Below are positions 46,599 to 55,110 of a DNA stretch of 64,000 nt, one piece after another; the first letter of the stretch is position 1; each line of letters starts with the position of its first letter. This stretch comes from Colwellia sp. PAMC 20917 (GTDB taxonomy: Bacteria > Pseudomonadota > Gammaproteobacteria > Enterobacterales > Alteromonadaceae), in the NCBI RefSeq assembly GCF_001767295.1, contig NZ_CP014944.1, forward strand, positions 1,798,001 to 1,862,000. Direction: 5' to 3'. Made by a program: the position numbers and the translations under genes. The notes below the pieces were generated by a model, which worked only from the letters and a program-made list of their open reading frames with translations, was not told where the DNA came from and did not search any database.

Positions 46599-46766
46599 AT
46601 GATCACAAATGATTTTGATTCCATCACGGTAGAGTCAAGTATGAGTGGAGCTATTGCGGGGGCTCTAGCTGGTGCACGTGCCGGTAGTGTTGTTCCAGGC
46701 ATTGGAACTGCTATTGGTGGTGTTGCAGGTGGTTTGATTGGCCTGATCTTTGGTCCAGTTGATTAG
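46599..46766 (+). CDS. Glycine-zipper peptide, microcin V-like candidate
   Basis: A 55-residue peptide missed by length cut-offs. AGGAG lies 7 bases before the ATG. Its first 15 residues (MITNDFDSITVESSM) are acidic and polar, and the rest is a glycine/alanine-rich hydrophobic stretch: SGAIAGALAGARAG, then VVPGIGTAIGGVAGGLIGLIFG. The GIGxAxGGVAGG core is close to that of microcin V (colicin V), and the glycine spacing (GxxxG) suits helix packing in membranes. There is no double-glycine leader of the usual form and no exporter nearby. It begins a three-gene operon; the next gene starts 9 bp later. A membrane-active peptide is my inference. Confidence 0.6.
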   Translation: MITNDFDSITVESSMSGAIAGALAGARAGSVVPGIGTAIGGVAGGLIGLIFGPVD

Positions 46767-46775
46767 GAGCTATTG

Positions 46776-47126
46776 ATGAAGACACTTACCTCTCTCGAAC
46801 AAATCCAGAGCCTTCCCCATTCACCTGAAGTACTGAATGCTTTATCAACTGAACTACTTCTACCGTTTGATACTACAAGTGCTACTGATGCCTTTTGGCT
46901 TGAGACTTCAACCACATTGCTCGTTGTATTGCCTGATGAATACACTGAGCAGTTACTTGATAATTTTAGTGAGGTTTTAGGTCAATTTACTTGTACTGAG
47001 TTTATCACTCAGCTTTCTGGTAATTGGTATTTAGCACTGACCATTACTTCACAAGATGGTGGTGGGCAATACCTTCTGTTTCCTTGTGAAAAGCATAGCC
47101 AGCTTTCGACCCTTCTGTTTACTTAA
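46776..47126 (+). CDS. Hypothetical island protein, 116 residues
   Basis: No family recognised. It starts MKTLTSLEQIQSLPHSPEV at the ATG after AGGAG, nine bases past the previous stop. It is a small acidic soluble protein with leucine-rich helices and a beta-like middle (LVVLPDEYTEQLL, WYLALTITSQDGGG). The position directly behind the glycine-zipper gene makes it an immunity-protein or partner candidate. A TTG one codon earlier is the only alternative start. Confidence 0.5.
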   Translation: MKTLTSLEQIQSLPHSPEVLNALSTELLLPFDTTSATDAFWLETSTTLLVVLPDEYTEQLLDNFSEVLGQFTCTEFITQLSGNWYLALTITSQDGGGQYLLFPCEKHSQLSTLLFT

Positions 47127-47145
47127 CCAACCAATGAGAAACACT

Positions 47146-47583
47146 ATGAATACTAAAACTGACACCAAAACAAAAGCCAAACCTGAAACCTCCCCTATTT
47201 CTATTTTGAAAACAGCCACCGCCAAAAAACTCAATCCAAAGCTTGATGGTGAATTGGAATACCAAATTGCCTTGATTGATGATGCTTTGCACTTGCGTAT
47301 TAGTAGTAATTCTTCAGGTGGTTTCTTTTCGAAGGAATGGCTATCACTTGAGAAGATTGAACAGTACTTCAATGACAATGTGAAAATTGACACTGATTTC
47401 AAAAGCAACTTACTCAAGCCACTTTTTGAACAAGGACACAGTAGCAACAACACGGGATTTCTATGTGCCTGTCTACGTGCTGAGCTTTTGTTATCCATCA
47501 GTTCGAAGAATGTATTCCTTCACCAATTTACAGGCGATTTTACTGCGTGGAACAAAACCCTCAACTTACTTGCAAAAACGTAA
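47146..47583 (+). CDS. Hypothetical island protein, 145 residues
   Basis: Third gene of the peptide operon, 19 bp after the previous one. It begins MNTKTDTKTKAKPETSP, a lysine/threonine-rich low-complexity tail of about 25 residues, then a folded-looking part (ELEYQIALIDDALHLRISSN, GFFSKEWLSLEKIEQYF). An upstream ATG four codons before (MRNTMNT) is possible, while the much longer frame from 47056 overlaps the previous gene and is rejected. No family recognised; possible second partner of the peptide. Confidence 0.5.
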   Translation: MNTKTDTKTKAKPETSPISILKTATAKKLNPKLDGELEYQIALIDDALHLRISSNSSGGFFSKEWLSLEKIEQYFNDNVKIDTDFKSNLLKPLFEQGHSSNNTGFLCACLRAELLLSISSKNVFLHQFTGDFTAWNKTLNLLAKT

Positions 47584-47755
47584 TGAAATGAGGTTTAGCC
47601 TTACTAATCATAAGTTAAACCTCATCCCCTCCTCGCATTATTTTTTGGCTATGTAAAAACCAACATATTATTGATGGGCAATTATGCCTGTATTTAGGAC
47701 TCCGGTCGATTGTCCGGTCTTTCCCTTTTTTTACTTTATATATAGGAAGAGTATT

Positions 47756-48949
47756 ATGGCTACTGCTAAAAGATTTAAGTTTTCAATGACACTAGTGAAT
47801 GAGTTACCTGCAACTGATGAAACTAGTGCAAGTCGTGAGACTGAGTATTCTGATTCGGCTTGTACTGGGTTACGGGTGATTGTTAATCGCAAAGGCATCA
47901 AACGCTTTTTATTTCGCTACAACTATCAGGGCAAGAAGCGTTCAATGATGATTGGCGAGTTAGGTGCATTTGATGTGAAAGATGCGCGATTGAAAGCTTA
48001 CGAGTTCAAACGATTGCTTGCTGAGGGTTTAGATCCGAAAACAGAGCGTGATTCAAAGCGTGCCGTTGCCACTTTCTATGAATTTGGTGAGGAGCATTAT
48101 TTACCTTATTCTATGGCGAACAAGTTGAGCTTTCGTAATGATGTCTCTATTTTGAAGAATTACTTCTACCCACTTTGGCGAGAAAGTAAATTGAATGCTA
48201 TTCAAACTCAGGAGATCCAACGTTTCATGGACAGTCTTTCTGGTAAGTTGAAACCTGCTAGCATCAATCGCATGTTGTCTTTGATCCATCGAATGCTAAA
48301 ACTTGCTTGTGAATGGGGTCATTTGACGACTAACCCTGCAAGTCATTTGAAAAAATTGAAGGAGAACAATCAACGTACTTTCTTTTTGAGTAGTGAGCAA
48401 ACCACTCGTTTATTGAAAAGCTGTGATGCAGATGGGAATCAAAGTGCTGCTAACTTTGTTCGCTTGGCTTTGCTGACCGGAATGCGAGCAGGTGAAATCT
48501 TGAATTCCAAATTGGAGCATCTAGAATTCCCTGACGGTGAAGCCAGTTTGTTTTTGCCTCACACGAAAGCAGGTCTTGCTCGCTCAGTACCTCTGAATGA
48601 AAGTGCGCTAGCCATTATCCGTGAGCAACAGCTTTTGATGAAGCCCAGCAACCCGTATTTGTTTGCGGGAAGATTCGGTGACAAGCCTATGTCTCATCCT
48701 AAAAAAGCTTTTCTGCGCATCAAAGAACGTGCTGGTGACTTAGATAAGTTACGTATCCATGATTTACGCCATTCATTTGCCAGTATCTTGATCAACTCTG
48801 GCTCTGCTTCATTGTACGATGTTCAGCATTTACTCGGACACCATTCAGCCCAAACTACGGAAAAATATGCACACTTAGCATCGGGTCGTTTACGTGATGT
48901 TAGTAGTCATGTTTCTGATTTTGTTGCTAACGCTGTAAGAGTTTCTTAG
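47756..48949 (+). CDS. Tyrosine recombinase / site-specific integrase
   Basis: 397 residues, start chosen at ATG 47756 with GGAAGAG upstream; the longer frame from 47684 has no support. The N-terminal part is of the P4-type DUF4102 arm-binding kind (RGKR-like FLFRYNYQGKKRSMMIGELG). The catalytic set is complete: Arg in LTGMRAGEI, then HDLRHSFAS, LGHHSAQTT and the nucleophile Tyr in TEKYAHLA. It is the enzyme that placed the island into tRNA-Ile2, whose att copies lie at 45847 and 54343. Confidence 0.93.
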   Translation: MATAKRFKFSMTLVNELPATDETSASRETEYSDSACTGLRVIVNRKGIKRFLFRYNYQGKKRSMMIGELGAFDVKDARLKAYEFKRLLAEGLDPKTERDSKRAVATFYEFGEEHYLPYSMANKLSFRNDVSILKNYFYPLWRESKLNAIQTQEIQRFMDSLSGKLKPASINRMLSLIHRMLKLACEWGHLTTNPASHLKKLKENNQRTFFLSSEQTTRLLKSCDADGNQSAANFVRLALLTGMRAGEILNSKLEHLEFPDGEASLFLPHTKAGLARSVPLNESALAIIREQQLLMKPSNPYLFAGRFGDKPMSHPKKAFLRIKERAGDLDKLRIHDLRHSFASILINSGSASLYDVQHLLGHHSAQTTEKYAHLASGRLRDVSSHVSDFVANAVRVS

Positions 48950-48955
48950 TACTAA

Positions 48956-48980
48956 CCCAAGACTTGTTGTGAGTCTTGGG
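48956..48980 (+). terminator. Hairpin after the integrase gene
   Basis: Stem CCCAAGACT/AGTCTTGGG with a short loop, followed by a T-rich stretch at 48984-48998. It ends the integrase transcript. Confidence 0.7.
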
Positions 48981-49297
48981 GATTATTTTGCTTTTTTTTA
49001 TCTTACTTTTAGCCTCTGTTGAATTTATGTAAAACTGCGAGTATCGCGTTTAAACGGTACTGAGACAGCGGTAAAAATAGTTGTTCTATATCTCCCTTGT
49101 GCGGAATTCTCGTTCTTTCTAGGGGGGGATTTGAACGATATAGACACCTTGTAATCGTTTTATCCAAAACTTATTTTTAACTTGGTGTTCATTAATTATA
49201 TTGCTACATATCAAACAGTTAAGTTAAATAAAGCATTTTACAAGGCCGTATTCTTAGCGCATAATCCTTTTACTTTTTGCTGTGTGAGACTTAACCC
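48981..49297. other. 317-bp spacer between integrase and helicase
   Basis: No gene of coding type and no clear repeat seen. It presumably carries the helicase promoter. A self-complementary CGTTTAAACG near 49043 is the only obvious small palindrome. Confidence 0.4.
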
Positions 49298-51244
49298 ATG
49301 ACTGTCGTTACCGATTTTACCTTAGCTAAAAACCAATACATTTCAGACTTAGATGTTGAAGTGAAGCATCAGCTTACTCATCTAGAAGCACCAACAGGAC
49401 GAGGCAAAACCACTTACATTGTGAACAAGCTATCGAAGCGGTCAAAAATCATTATGGTTTGCCCTGTCAATGTGCAAGTCAAACAACTTGCTCATGATTT
49501 TAGAGATAATCACAAGGTGCAATGCATCACCAGTGATGATAAATCTAACAGTTTGCATGGTGACATTATTATTTGTGTGTATGATCAATTAACTAAGATT
49601 TTGGATTCTGGAATTCACCCTAGCCATTATGTACTTGTCATTGATGAAGCTCACAAGCTCTATCAGGCTGCTAATTACCGAAGCAAGGCGTTGTCTGTTT
49701 TATTAGATGCTATTTCTGATGGGGTTTTCAAGCAGGTACTAACGGTCAGCGCAACATTTCAACCTGATATATTTCCGTTTGATTTTGACGAACAGATTGT
49801 GATCAAGCATGAACTAGATCAAAAGCCAGCGTGTGACGTAGTTTTTCATAAAAAGAAAGACTTTATGGATCAATATCTACTTTCTGCCCTTCCCAGTAAA
49901 GGTCAGATTTCGATTATCCGCTTGAACAACAAAGAGCAAATCAAACATGCCAAGCTTTGCTTCGAACAGCAGAATCTACGTGTGTTTGAAATACATAGCG
50001 ACAACCAGAAATCTCCCGAAGTTATCAAGTTCCTTGAAACAAGTTTGATTGGTGACTATGACATTGTGCTAACTACGTCATTGCTAGATGAAGCAATCAA
50101 CATCAAAAATACCAACATTGAGTCTATTCATGTTTACCACAAGTTACATTCTGATGAGATAAACCAATTTATTGGTAGAACCCGAAAGTCTCAGCCGCAT
50201 GTTCACTTACATCTGCTTGAAAATGAACTTAACCGAGAAGATATAGATATCGCAAAAGAGCGCAGGAAAGTTGAAGATTTGTGTGATTCAGCATTAACTT
50301 ATTGCCTGAACATTACAGAAAAACCAAGTCAATTTTCCCGAGTAGTGACTGACATTAATATGACCACTAAATCTTGCCAACGTTTTGAACCTTTATTTTA
50401 TGATTACCGTGAAGGAGTAGAACCTAGTGTGAACAACGTGTCGATACTCGCGAAGCTTTATGAGATTTCGATGGAAGCACAGTATGTTAATGATGATTCA
50501 TTGAAATATGCTCTGCTTTGTACTAACTGCTTTAGTAGCGTTGATATTTTTGATTCTGGTATTACAGGTGAAAATGAAGAAATTGATGGCATTATTGAAC
50601 AGGCCAGTGCAATGCAAGCATCTACTCGTGTTGCTGCTGTCGATGAATGCGCTTTAGAAATTGGTGCAACTGCGGACAACATTAGTAATGTATCTATGGA
50701 TGATATCGATACGTTAGCTCAATCACTCACTAATACAGGCATCAAAGGTGAAATTTCAAAAGAGTGGCTTGGTCTTTGCCAAATACTTTCTGTTGCTGAT
50801 GCCTTAGATGCCGTTCGAAATAATCGAACAGCTGAGATTTGGGCATTTCAAAAATCAGTTGAGCACTTTATTCATCTCCGATCTTTTTTTGATGTTTTGA
50901 AAGCTGACTTAAAAGTGCATGGTCAAGTGAAACTGGTAGGCTCTGATAATATAAATAAGTATTTTATTAAAACACTTAGCCAAGTAGCCAAAGAGCAAAA
51001 AGGCTTTAAAAAATTCATTAAGAAGTTAAATATTAGTGGCATTGAAGTGCTTGAAAATAATAAATTCAAGGTGAGCAACCGCTTTATCTATAAGCTTATT
51101 CGAGAGTGTACCGATGGTGAACTTTATCGTTCAGGTGGTGTGCCTCAATTTACTATTACTAGAATTGGTCCGTTTGGTTATGATTATAATATTAATGTGC
51201 TTCGGCATTCGAGTAATCAACCGAGAGTTCGAAGAGTTGCTTAA
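49298..51244 (+). CDS. SF2 DEAH-type helicase of the island
   Basis: 648 residues. Walker A reads EAPTGRGKTT near residue 32, Walker B/DEAH is VLVIDEAH, motif III is SAT (LTVSATFQ) and motif VI is QFIGRTRKSQPHVHLHLLE. The N-terminal half is thus an active helicase-like ATPase; the C-terminal 250 residues match no family I know. The layout suggests an origin-binding or replicative helicase of a mobile element (such as the herpes UL9-like group) or a defence helicase; which one is open. It faces the acyltransferase gene tail to tail. Confidence 0.75.
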   Translation: MTVVTDFTLAKNQYISDLDVEVKHQLTHLEAPTGRGKTTYIVNKLSKRSKIIMVCPVNVQVKQLAHDFRDNHKVQCITSDDKSNSLHGDIIICVYDQLTKILDSGIHPSHYVLVIDEAHKLYQAANYRSKALSVLLDAISDGVFKQVLTVSATFQPDIFPFDFDEQIVIKHELDQKPACDVVFHKKKDFMDQYLLSALPSKGQISIIRLNNKEQIKHAKLCFEQQNLRVFEIHSDNQKSPEVIKFLETSLIGDYDIVLTTSLLDEAINIKNTNIESIHVYHKLHSDEINQFIGRTRKSQPHVHLHLLENELNREDIDIAKERRKVEDLCDSALTYCLNITEKPSQFSRVVTDINMTTKSCQRFEPLFYDYREGVEPSVNNVSILAKLYEISMEAQYVNDDSLKYALLCTNCFSSVDIFDSGITGENEEIDGIIEQASAMQASTRVAAVDECALEIGATADNISNVSMDDIDTLAQSLTNTGIKGEISKEWLGLCQILSVADALDAVRNNRTAEIWAFQKSVEHFIHLRSFFDVLKADLKVHGQVKLVGSDNINKYFIKTLSQVAKEQKGFKKFIKKLNISGIEVLENNKFKVSNRFIYKLIRECTDGELYRSGGVPQFTITRIGPFGYDYNINVLRHSSNQPRVRRVA

Positions 51245-51251
51245 AGCAATG

Positions 51252-51286
51252 ATGGTACAGTCAAGGTTAGTTTTGAACTGTACCAT
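51252..51286 (+). terminator. Hairpin after the helicase gene
   Basis: Arms ATGGTACAGTCAA and TTGAACTGTACCAT pair with one bulge around a short loop. It follows the helicase stop by seven bases. Confidence 0.6.
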
Positions 51287-51455
51287 TCAGACGAATAAAA
51301 ATCATCAGTAGGTATAAGATTTACTCGATCTCCACTGCTCCAAAATCAAGGGTCGAGCAATAACTACTCACTTCAGTTATTTCCACATTCGAGACATTAA
51401 ACATTTATCTGATACTAGTACGTAGGATTAGATCTTGTATCGATAACGCGTAATA

Positions 51456-53483
51456 TCAGTGTCGTACGCTGGAATACTTTATTAGACTATTTTGTCCTAC
51501 GATTTCAATAGATAAACCATTAAATACTTCATCAAAAGCCTGTGATACATATTCAGAACCAAATGTTGATAGATGGTCATCATCTCGATACAGAGTAACC
51601 CCACCTATAGCCACTTTACAATAGCTTGAATCACAAAGAATAATGTCAGGAGCAACTAGTCCTATATTAAGTCGGTCTTCTAATTGACGAAAAATAGTTC
51701 CTACCTCTTCAGTCCTTTCCCTATACTCTTCTGTCGTTGGGGCAATTACTACATTTATATCTCGCCCTGTTATGTTTGCAACCTTAAGTGCGTAAGGGAC
51801 ATCAAAACCGACTTCTGGTACAGGATTAACAAGAACAACCTTTTTACCCAAGCTCTGTAGTTTTTCAATAGTCCTCATTAACCCGATCTCAAACAGTTTG
51901 ATGTTAGTTAAGTTATTTGAACTTGGCGTGTCAAGATCAATTAACTGAACAGACTTACCTGATTCTTGTTTATACCGCGTTCCTTTAGTGGATAACGCCC
52001 ATCTCGCTGCCAATATAACGGTCTCTATTTCAGGTGTAACTGATATAAGCTCTAAAACCGTTTGATTAAACTCGTTGCAAGAAGTCCTGTTTGGTCTTTC
52101 TATAGATAACAAAGGCGGGCAAGCACTCTGTGTAGCAATTTTACCTCTTAAGCCTATCTTTAAAGCACTCAAATTAATACCGGAAGCTAATGCTCTTGCG
52201 TGAGAGTCCCCCCAAAAAATAAAATTGGTACGTCCAGTTTTTGCTCCAATATTACAGAGGCTCTGGCCATTCTTGATCCTATTAACCACTTTTTCACATC
52301 TTGCCCAGTGGTGCCACTTATCTTCCTCTTCAGAAATCGCGGCTATATCATTTGTTGACCTATGAGGATACCCAGCATTCATAATTAAAACCATTCCACT
52401 TACGACAATAGCTACGGAAACTCCTGTAGAAGCTAAAAGAAGAGAGCGCCTACCTTCAAAAAAGGTTTTTTTCCTAAAAGGAGACTCAATATATTTCCAT
52501 GAAAGAATTGATAAAGTAAGTATTAAAGCAAGCATAAACATCATTACAGGTACTGTAGGTTCTGTTATGGACAAAATTTTGGTATACACAATTACTGGCC
52601 AATGCCACAAGTACAATGAGTAGGAAATTAAGCCGACAAAGACTACAGGGCGTAAACTCAATGCTTTATAAATAAAAGAATCTCCCCCAGATCCAGAATG
52701 AATAAGTAAAGCTGTTCCAATCGTCGGTAATAAGGCTGCGAATCCAGGGAAAGATGTTTCAGACGTATATACAAATACGCTAAACGCTATCATCGCTATT
52801 CCAAGTATGGAATTAATTTCCCGGATATAACGTTTTGAGGGGCTAGGTATAACATGAAGGGCGAGGATACTTCCTATAAATAGCTCCCAAGCCCTAGTCG
52901 GTAACCAATAAAAAGCTGCCGAAGTACTAATATTGATCAATATTATGCCCGTAATGAAGGATAAAATTCCAAGAATGATCAACCATCTTAAGTAATGTTT
53001 GGTATCTTTTTTCGCAATCAACATTAATAGTAGAGGGAAAAATATATAGTATTGTTCCTCAACAGCTAATGACCAAGTATGCAATAAGGGCTTCATTTCA
53101 GATGCACCACCGAAATAGCCTGACTCAAAATAAAACAACATGTTTGATGAGAATAGTGCTGTAGTTATAGCACTTTGTCCGAGACTGGTAACACCGTCAG
53201 GTGGTAATAATAATAAGCCAACAATTAGACTAACAGCAATAACAACAACTAACGGAGGGAGTATTCGTCTAAATCGACGTTCGTAAAACTTTGCTATTGA
53301 AAAGTCATTATTAGCTATCTCACGAACAATAATTGTTGTAATAAGATACCCTGAAATTACAAAAAACACATCAACTCCGATATAGCCCCCACTAAAAATA
53401 GAAACACCAGAGTGAAAAAACAATACCGACAGTACTGCTATTGCTCGCAAACCATCAATATCCGATCGATATTTGGGCGTCAT
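51456..53483 (-). CDS. Acyltransferase-3 / SGNH polysaccharide O-acyltransferase
   Basis: 675 residues. The N-terminal part is the Acyl_transf_3 membrane domain: YRSDIDGLRAIAVLSVLFFH with the conserved His, about ten hydrophobic spans, and the RRFRRILPP motif. The C-terminal 250 residues are an SGNH hydrolase-type domain, with FWGDSHARALA (block I Ser) and DDDHLSTFGSEYV (catalytic Asp/His). This fusion is typical of O-antigen and surface polysaccharide acetylases. In an island, altering the surface could block phage adsorption or change serotype; that is inference. The gene runs opposite to the rest of the island. Confidence 0.9.
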   Translation of the reverse strand: MTPKYRSDIDGLRAIAVLSVLFFHSGVSIFSGGYIGVDVFFVISGYLITTIIVREIANNDFSIAKFYERRFRRILPPLVVVIAVSLIVGLLLLPPDGVTSLGQSAITTALFSSNMLFYFESGYFGGASEMKPLLHTWSLAVEEQYYIFFPLLLMLIAKKDTKHYLRWLIILGILSFITGIILINISTSAAFYWLPTRAWELFIGSILALHVIPSPSKRYIREINSILGIAMIAFSVFVYTSETSFPGFAALLPTIGTALLIHSGSGGDSFIYKALSLRPVVFVGLISYSLYLWHWPVIVYTKILSITEPTVPVMMFMLALILTLSILSWKYIESPFRKKTFFEGRRSLLLASTGVSVAIVVSGMVLIMNAGYPHRSTNDIAAISEEEDKWHHWARCEKVVNRIKNGQSLCNIGAKTGRTNFIFWGDSHARALASGINLSALKIGLRGKIATQSACPPLLSIERPNRTSCNEFNQTVLELISVTPEIETVILAARWALSTKGTRYKQESGKSVQLIDLDTPSSNNLTNIKLFEIGLMRTIEKLQSLGKKVVLVNPVPEVGFDVPYALKVANITGRDINVVIAPTTEEYRERTEEVGTIFRQLEDRLNIGLVAPDIILCDSSYCKVAIGGVTLYRDDDHLSTFGSEYVSQAFDEVFNGLSIEIVGQNSLIKYSSVRH

Positions 53484-54342
53484 AAATTTTCCTATTGATT
53501 ATTATGAAGGTTTCTTAGTAATAAAATTCCATTTGATTAGTATTAATATCTCATAGTTTCAATGTTTTAAAAACCCAAATATTTAAGTGTTATCAAAACA
53601 GGGTTAATACTGGGGGTCTCTGTAATAACCCTATCTTGAATGTCGTTTGATTAAAATATTGATACTATTGTTAATAAACTGATCGATGTGTGTTACTAAT
53701 ACCTCTCAGTAACATGTCAGAATTTATTCATTAGAAAATATAAGGGGAAATTTTTCAAGTTAGCTTTCGCGCACAAAGTGAATATAGTAATCTATAGCAC
53801 TTTGCTGAATCTTTACTATATTTTCCCTCTACACTGACGTTGAACCTTAGTAGGTTTTTCAAGTTTTTGGATTGCTGCAGTTTTTGAGGTGAACATTAGC
53901 AACTTCGTAGTCACGTTACCGCTCTACTGCGTTTCCACTTGTTATGAACCTTTATTCCATACTCATTTTACTTTCACTTCGCGCCAGTTTTGAGGGCGCG
54001 CGAATCGAATGCAAATTGAGTATGTTTTTGTGGGTAGGCTGACGCCTGTTGCTGTGTGCTTTTGCGGTTTTGTGCTTCTGATGCGTTTTTTGGTTGGTTG
54101 TTGGTATTCTACTTCTGATCAACCGAACTCATTGCTCTAGACTACTTTCTGCTTGTTTCTGGATTTTCAGCATTGAATCTGAAACCTGAGAGTTGATGGT
54201 CAGCGATCTGCTCCGGTCTTTCTCCGGTACTTTGCTTTTGTTATTACATTTATTAGCTATTTTATTGTTTGGAGGACAAATCAACAAATTCATAGCATCA
54301 GCATTCCCTTGTACCTGTTCACCATTGCATCAGTCACCCTTT
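53484..54342. other. Gene-free right arm of the island with nested hairpins
   Basis: No plausible gene on either strand. From about 54000 the plus strand is rich in G and T, the reverse of the left arm. Hairpins: AGGGTTA/TAACCCT at 53600-53632, TGTTACT/AGTAACA at 53691-53714, and a nested stem at 53957-54024. The acyltransferase promoter must lie at the left end. Confidence 0.5.
53957..54024. repeat. Nested inverted repeat in the right arm of the island
   Basis: Outer arms CATACTCA (53957-53964) and TGAGTATG (54017-54024) enclose inner arms CGCGCC (53979-53984) and GGCGCG (53994-53999). The inner part is the most GC-rich stretch in the neighbourhood. A cruciform-forming site of this kind could be an origin, a protein-binding site or a small RNA. 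Confidence 0.6.
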
Positions 54343-54395
54343 ACTCATAATCGACAGGTCCCCTGTTCAAGTCAGGGAGGGGCCACCATTTTTAT
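54343..54395. repeat. attR: 53-bp copy of the tRNA-Ile2 3' end
   Basis: Exact repeat of 45847-45899. It lacks the 5' half of the tRNA, so it is not a second gene but the far attachment site of the island. Confidence 0.9.
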
Positions 54396-55110
54396 CAGTA
54401 CTTACAACGTAATTACCCACTAACATAAAAATTCTACACCTCATTTTTAGTCAAGTAATTAGTCAAATAACAACGTTGTACTCCCCTTATAATACATTAT
54501 AAATAATCATGTATATAAAGCACGCCCAACTTCATCAAATAACACAGGTGCATGTGCGATATGTCTTACAGTATGAGTGGCTGCCTATTAGACCGTAGTT
54601 AAGCTCATTGCCAATAGCTGGCATCAACAGATAACTGATACTGCTTCATCTCGTTTCTGTGACGCTGGAGTAAGAGCTGGGTGACAAGAGTGCAGTTTTA
54701 CATCATTGTACGACCTTTAAGGTTATTACAACGATCATTTAAAGCCATAAAACCTTTAAGCAATACCAATGCTTCACTAAAAGATTTAAACCGTTAAAAA
54801 GATCTAAAACCGCACCTATTTAATCATTTTTTACTATACGTTGACGATATATTAGTTATTATAACTTAAAGTATTTAAGAGCTGCATAAATGGAATTTTA
54901 CGAAGTCGAACCAACGTTAGACAATTACTGGCGATAAATTATACTGTTTGGTCGTAACGTTATCTATTAACAACACATTGAAAAAGCTAACATTTAATAT
55001 ATGAAAAGGAAAATATTTTAAGAGTTGCTTTTTAAATTGTACTTATGTAAAGTTCTGTCGACTCAGGGATGAAGCGTCTCAGGGATATATTTAATAAAGG
55101 ACTCTATAAG
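54396..55110. other. Accessory spacer after the island
   Basis: 715 bp of AT-rich DNA without an intact gene; it includes the 15-codon remnant at 54890 and a promoter for the lipoprotein gene. The composition suggests repeated insertion and decay next to the tRNA. Confidence 0.4.
54890..54978 (+). pseudogene. 5' remnant of a gene starting MEFYEVEPTLDNYWR
   Basis: A start ATG and MEFYEVEPTLDNYWR are followed directly by TAA; the same frame continues IILFGRNV, then stops again. The pattern EPTLDNYWRAIILFGRNVAS is, as I recall, the N-terminus of a family of HNH-type nucleases, but this is from memory. A stop in place of the Ala codon and loss of the remainder mark it as dead. Confidence 0.45.

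Larger units (their letters stand above)
45847..54395. mobile_element. 8.5-kb integrative genomic island in tRNA-Ile2
   Basis: Bounded by a 53-bp perfect direct repeat that is the 3' end of tRNA-Ile2, and carrying a tyrosine integrase. The gene order is a small peptide operon, integrase, SF2-type helicase (all on the plus strand) and a surface acyltransferase on the minus strand. There are no structural phage, conjugation or transfer genes, so it would need a helper to move. The size and int + helicase content resemble satellite-like elements or small defence/competition islands. The flanks next to attL and attR contain no recognisable genes and have biased base composition. Confidence 0.9.

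Noticed and set aside
47056-47145. N-terminal extension of the 145-residue island protein
   Set aside because: It lies within the preceding gene and has no ribosome binding site; the ATG at 47146 (or 47134) is better.
54343-54395. Second tRNA gene
   Set aside because: Only the 3' part of the tRNA is present, identical to attL, so it is the far att site.
54193-54423. 76-codon plus-strand frame across attR
   Set aside because: It runs through the tRNA-derived repeat and has no family look; it lies in the skewed gene-free arm.
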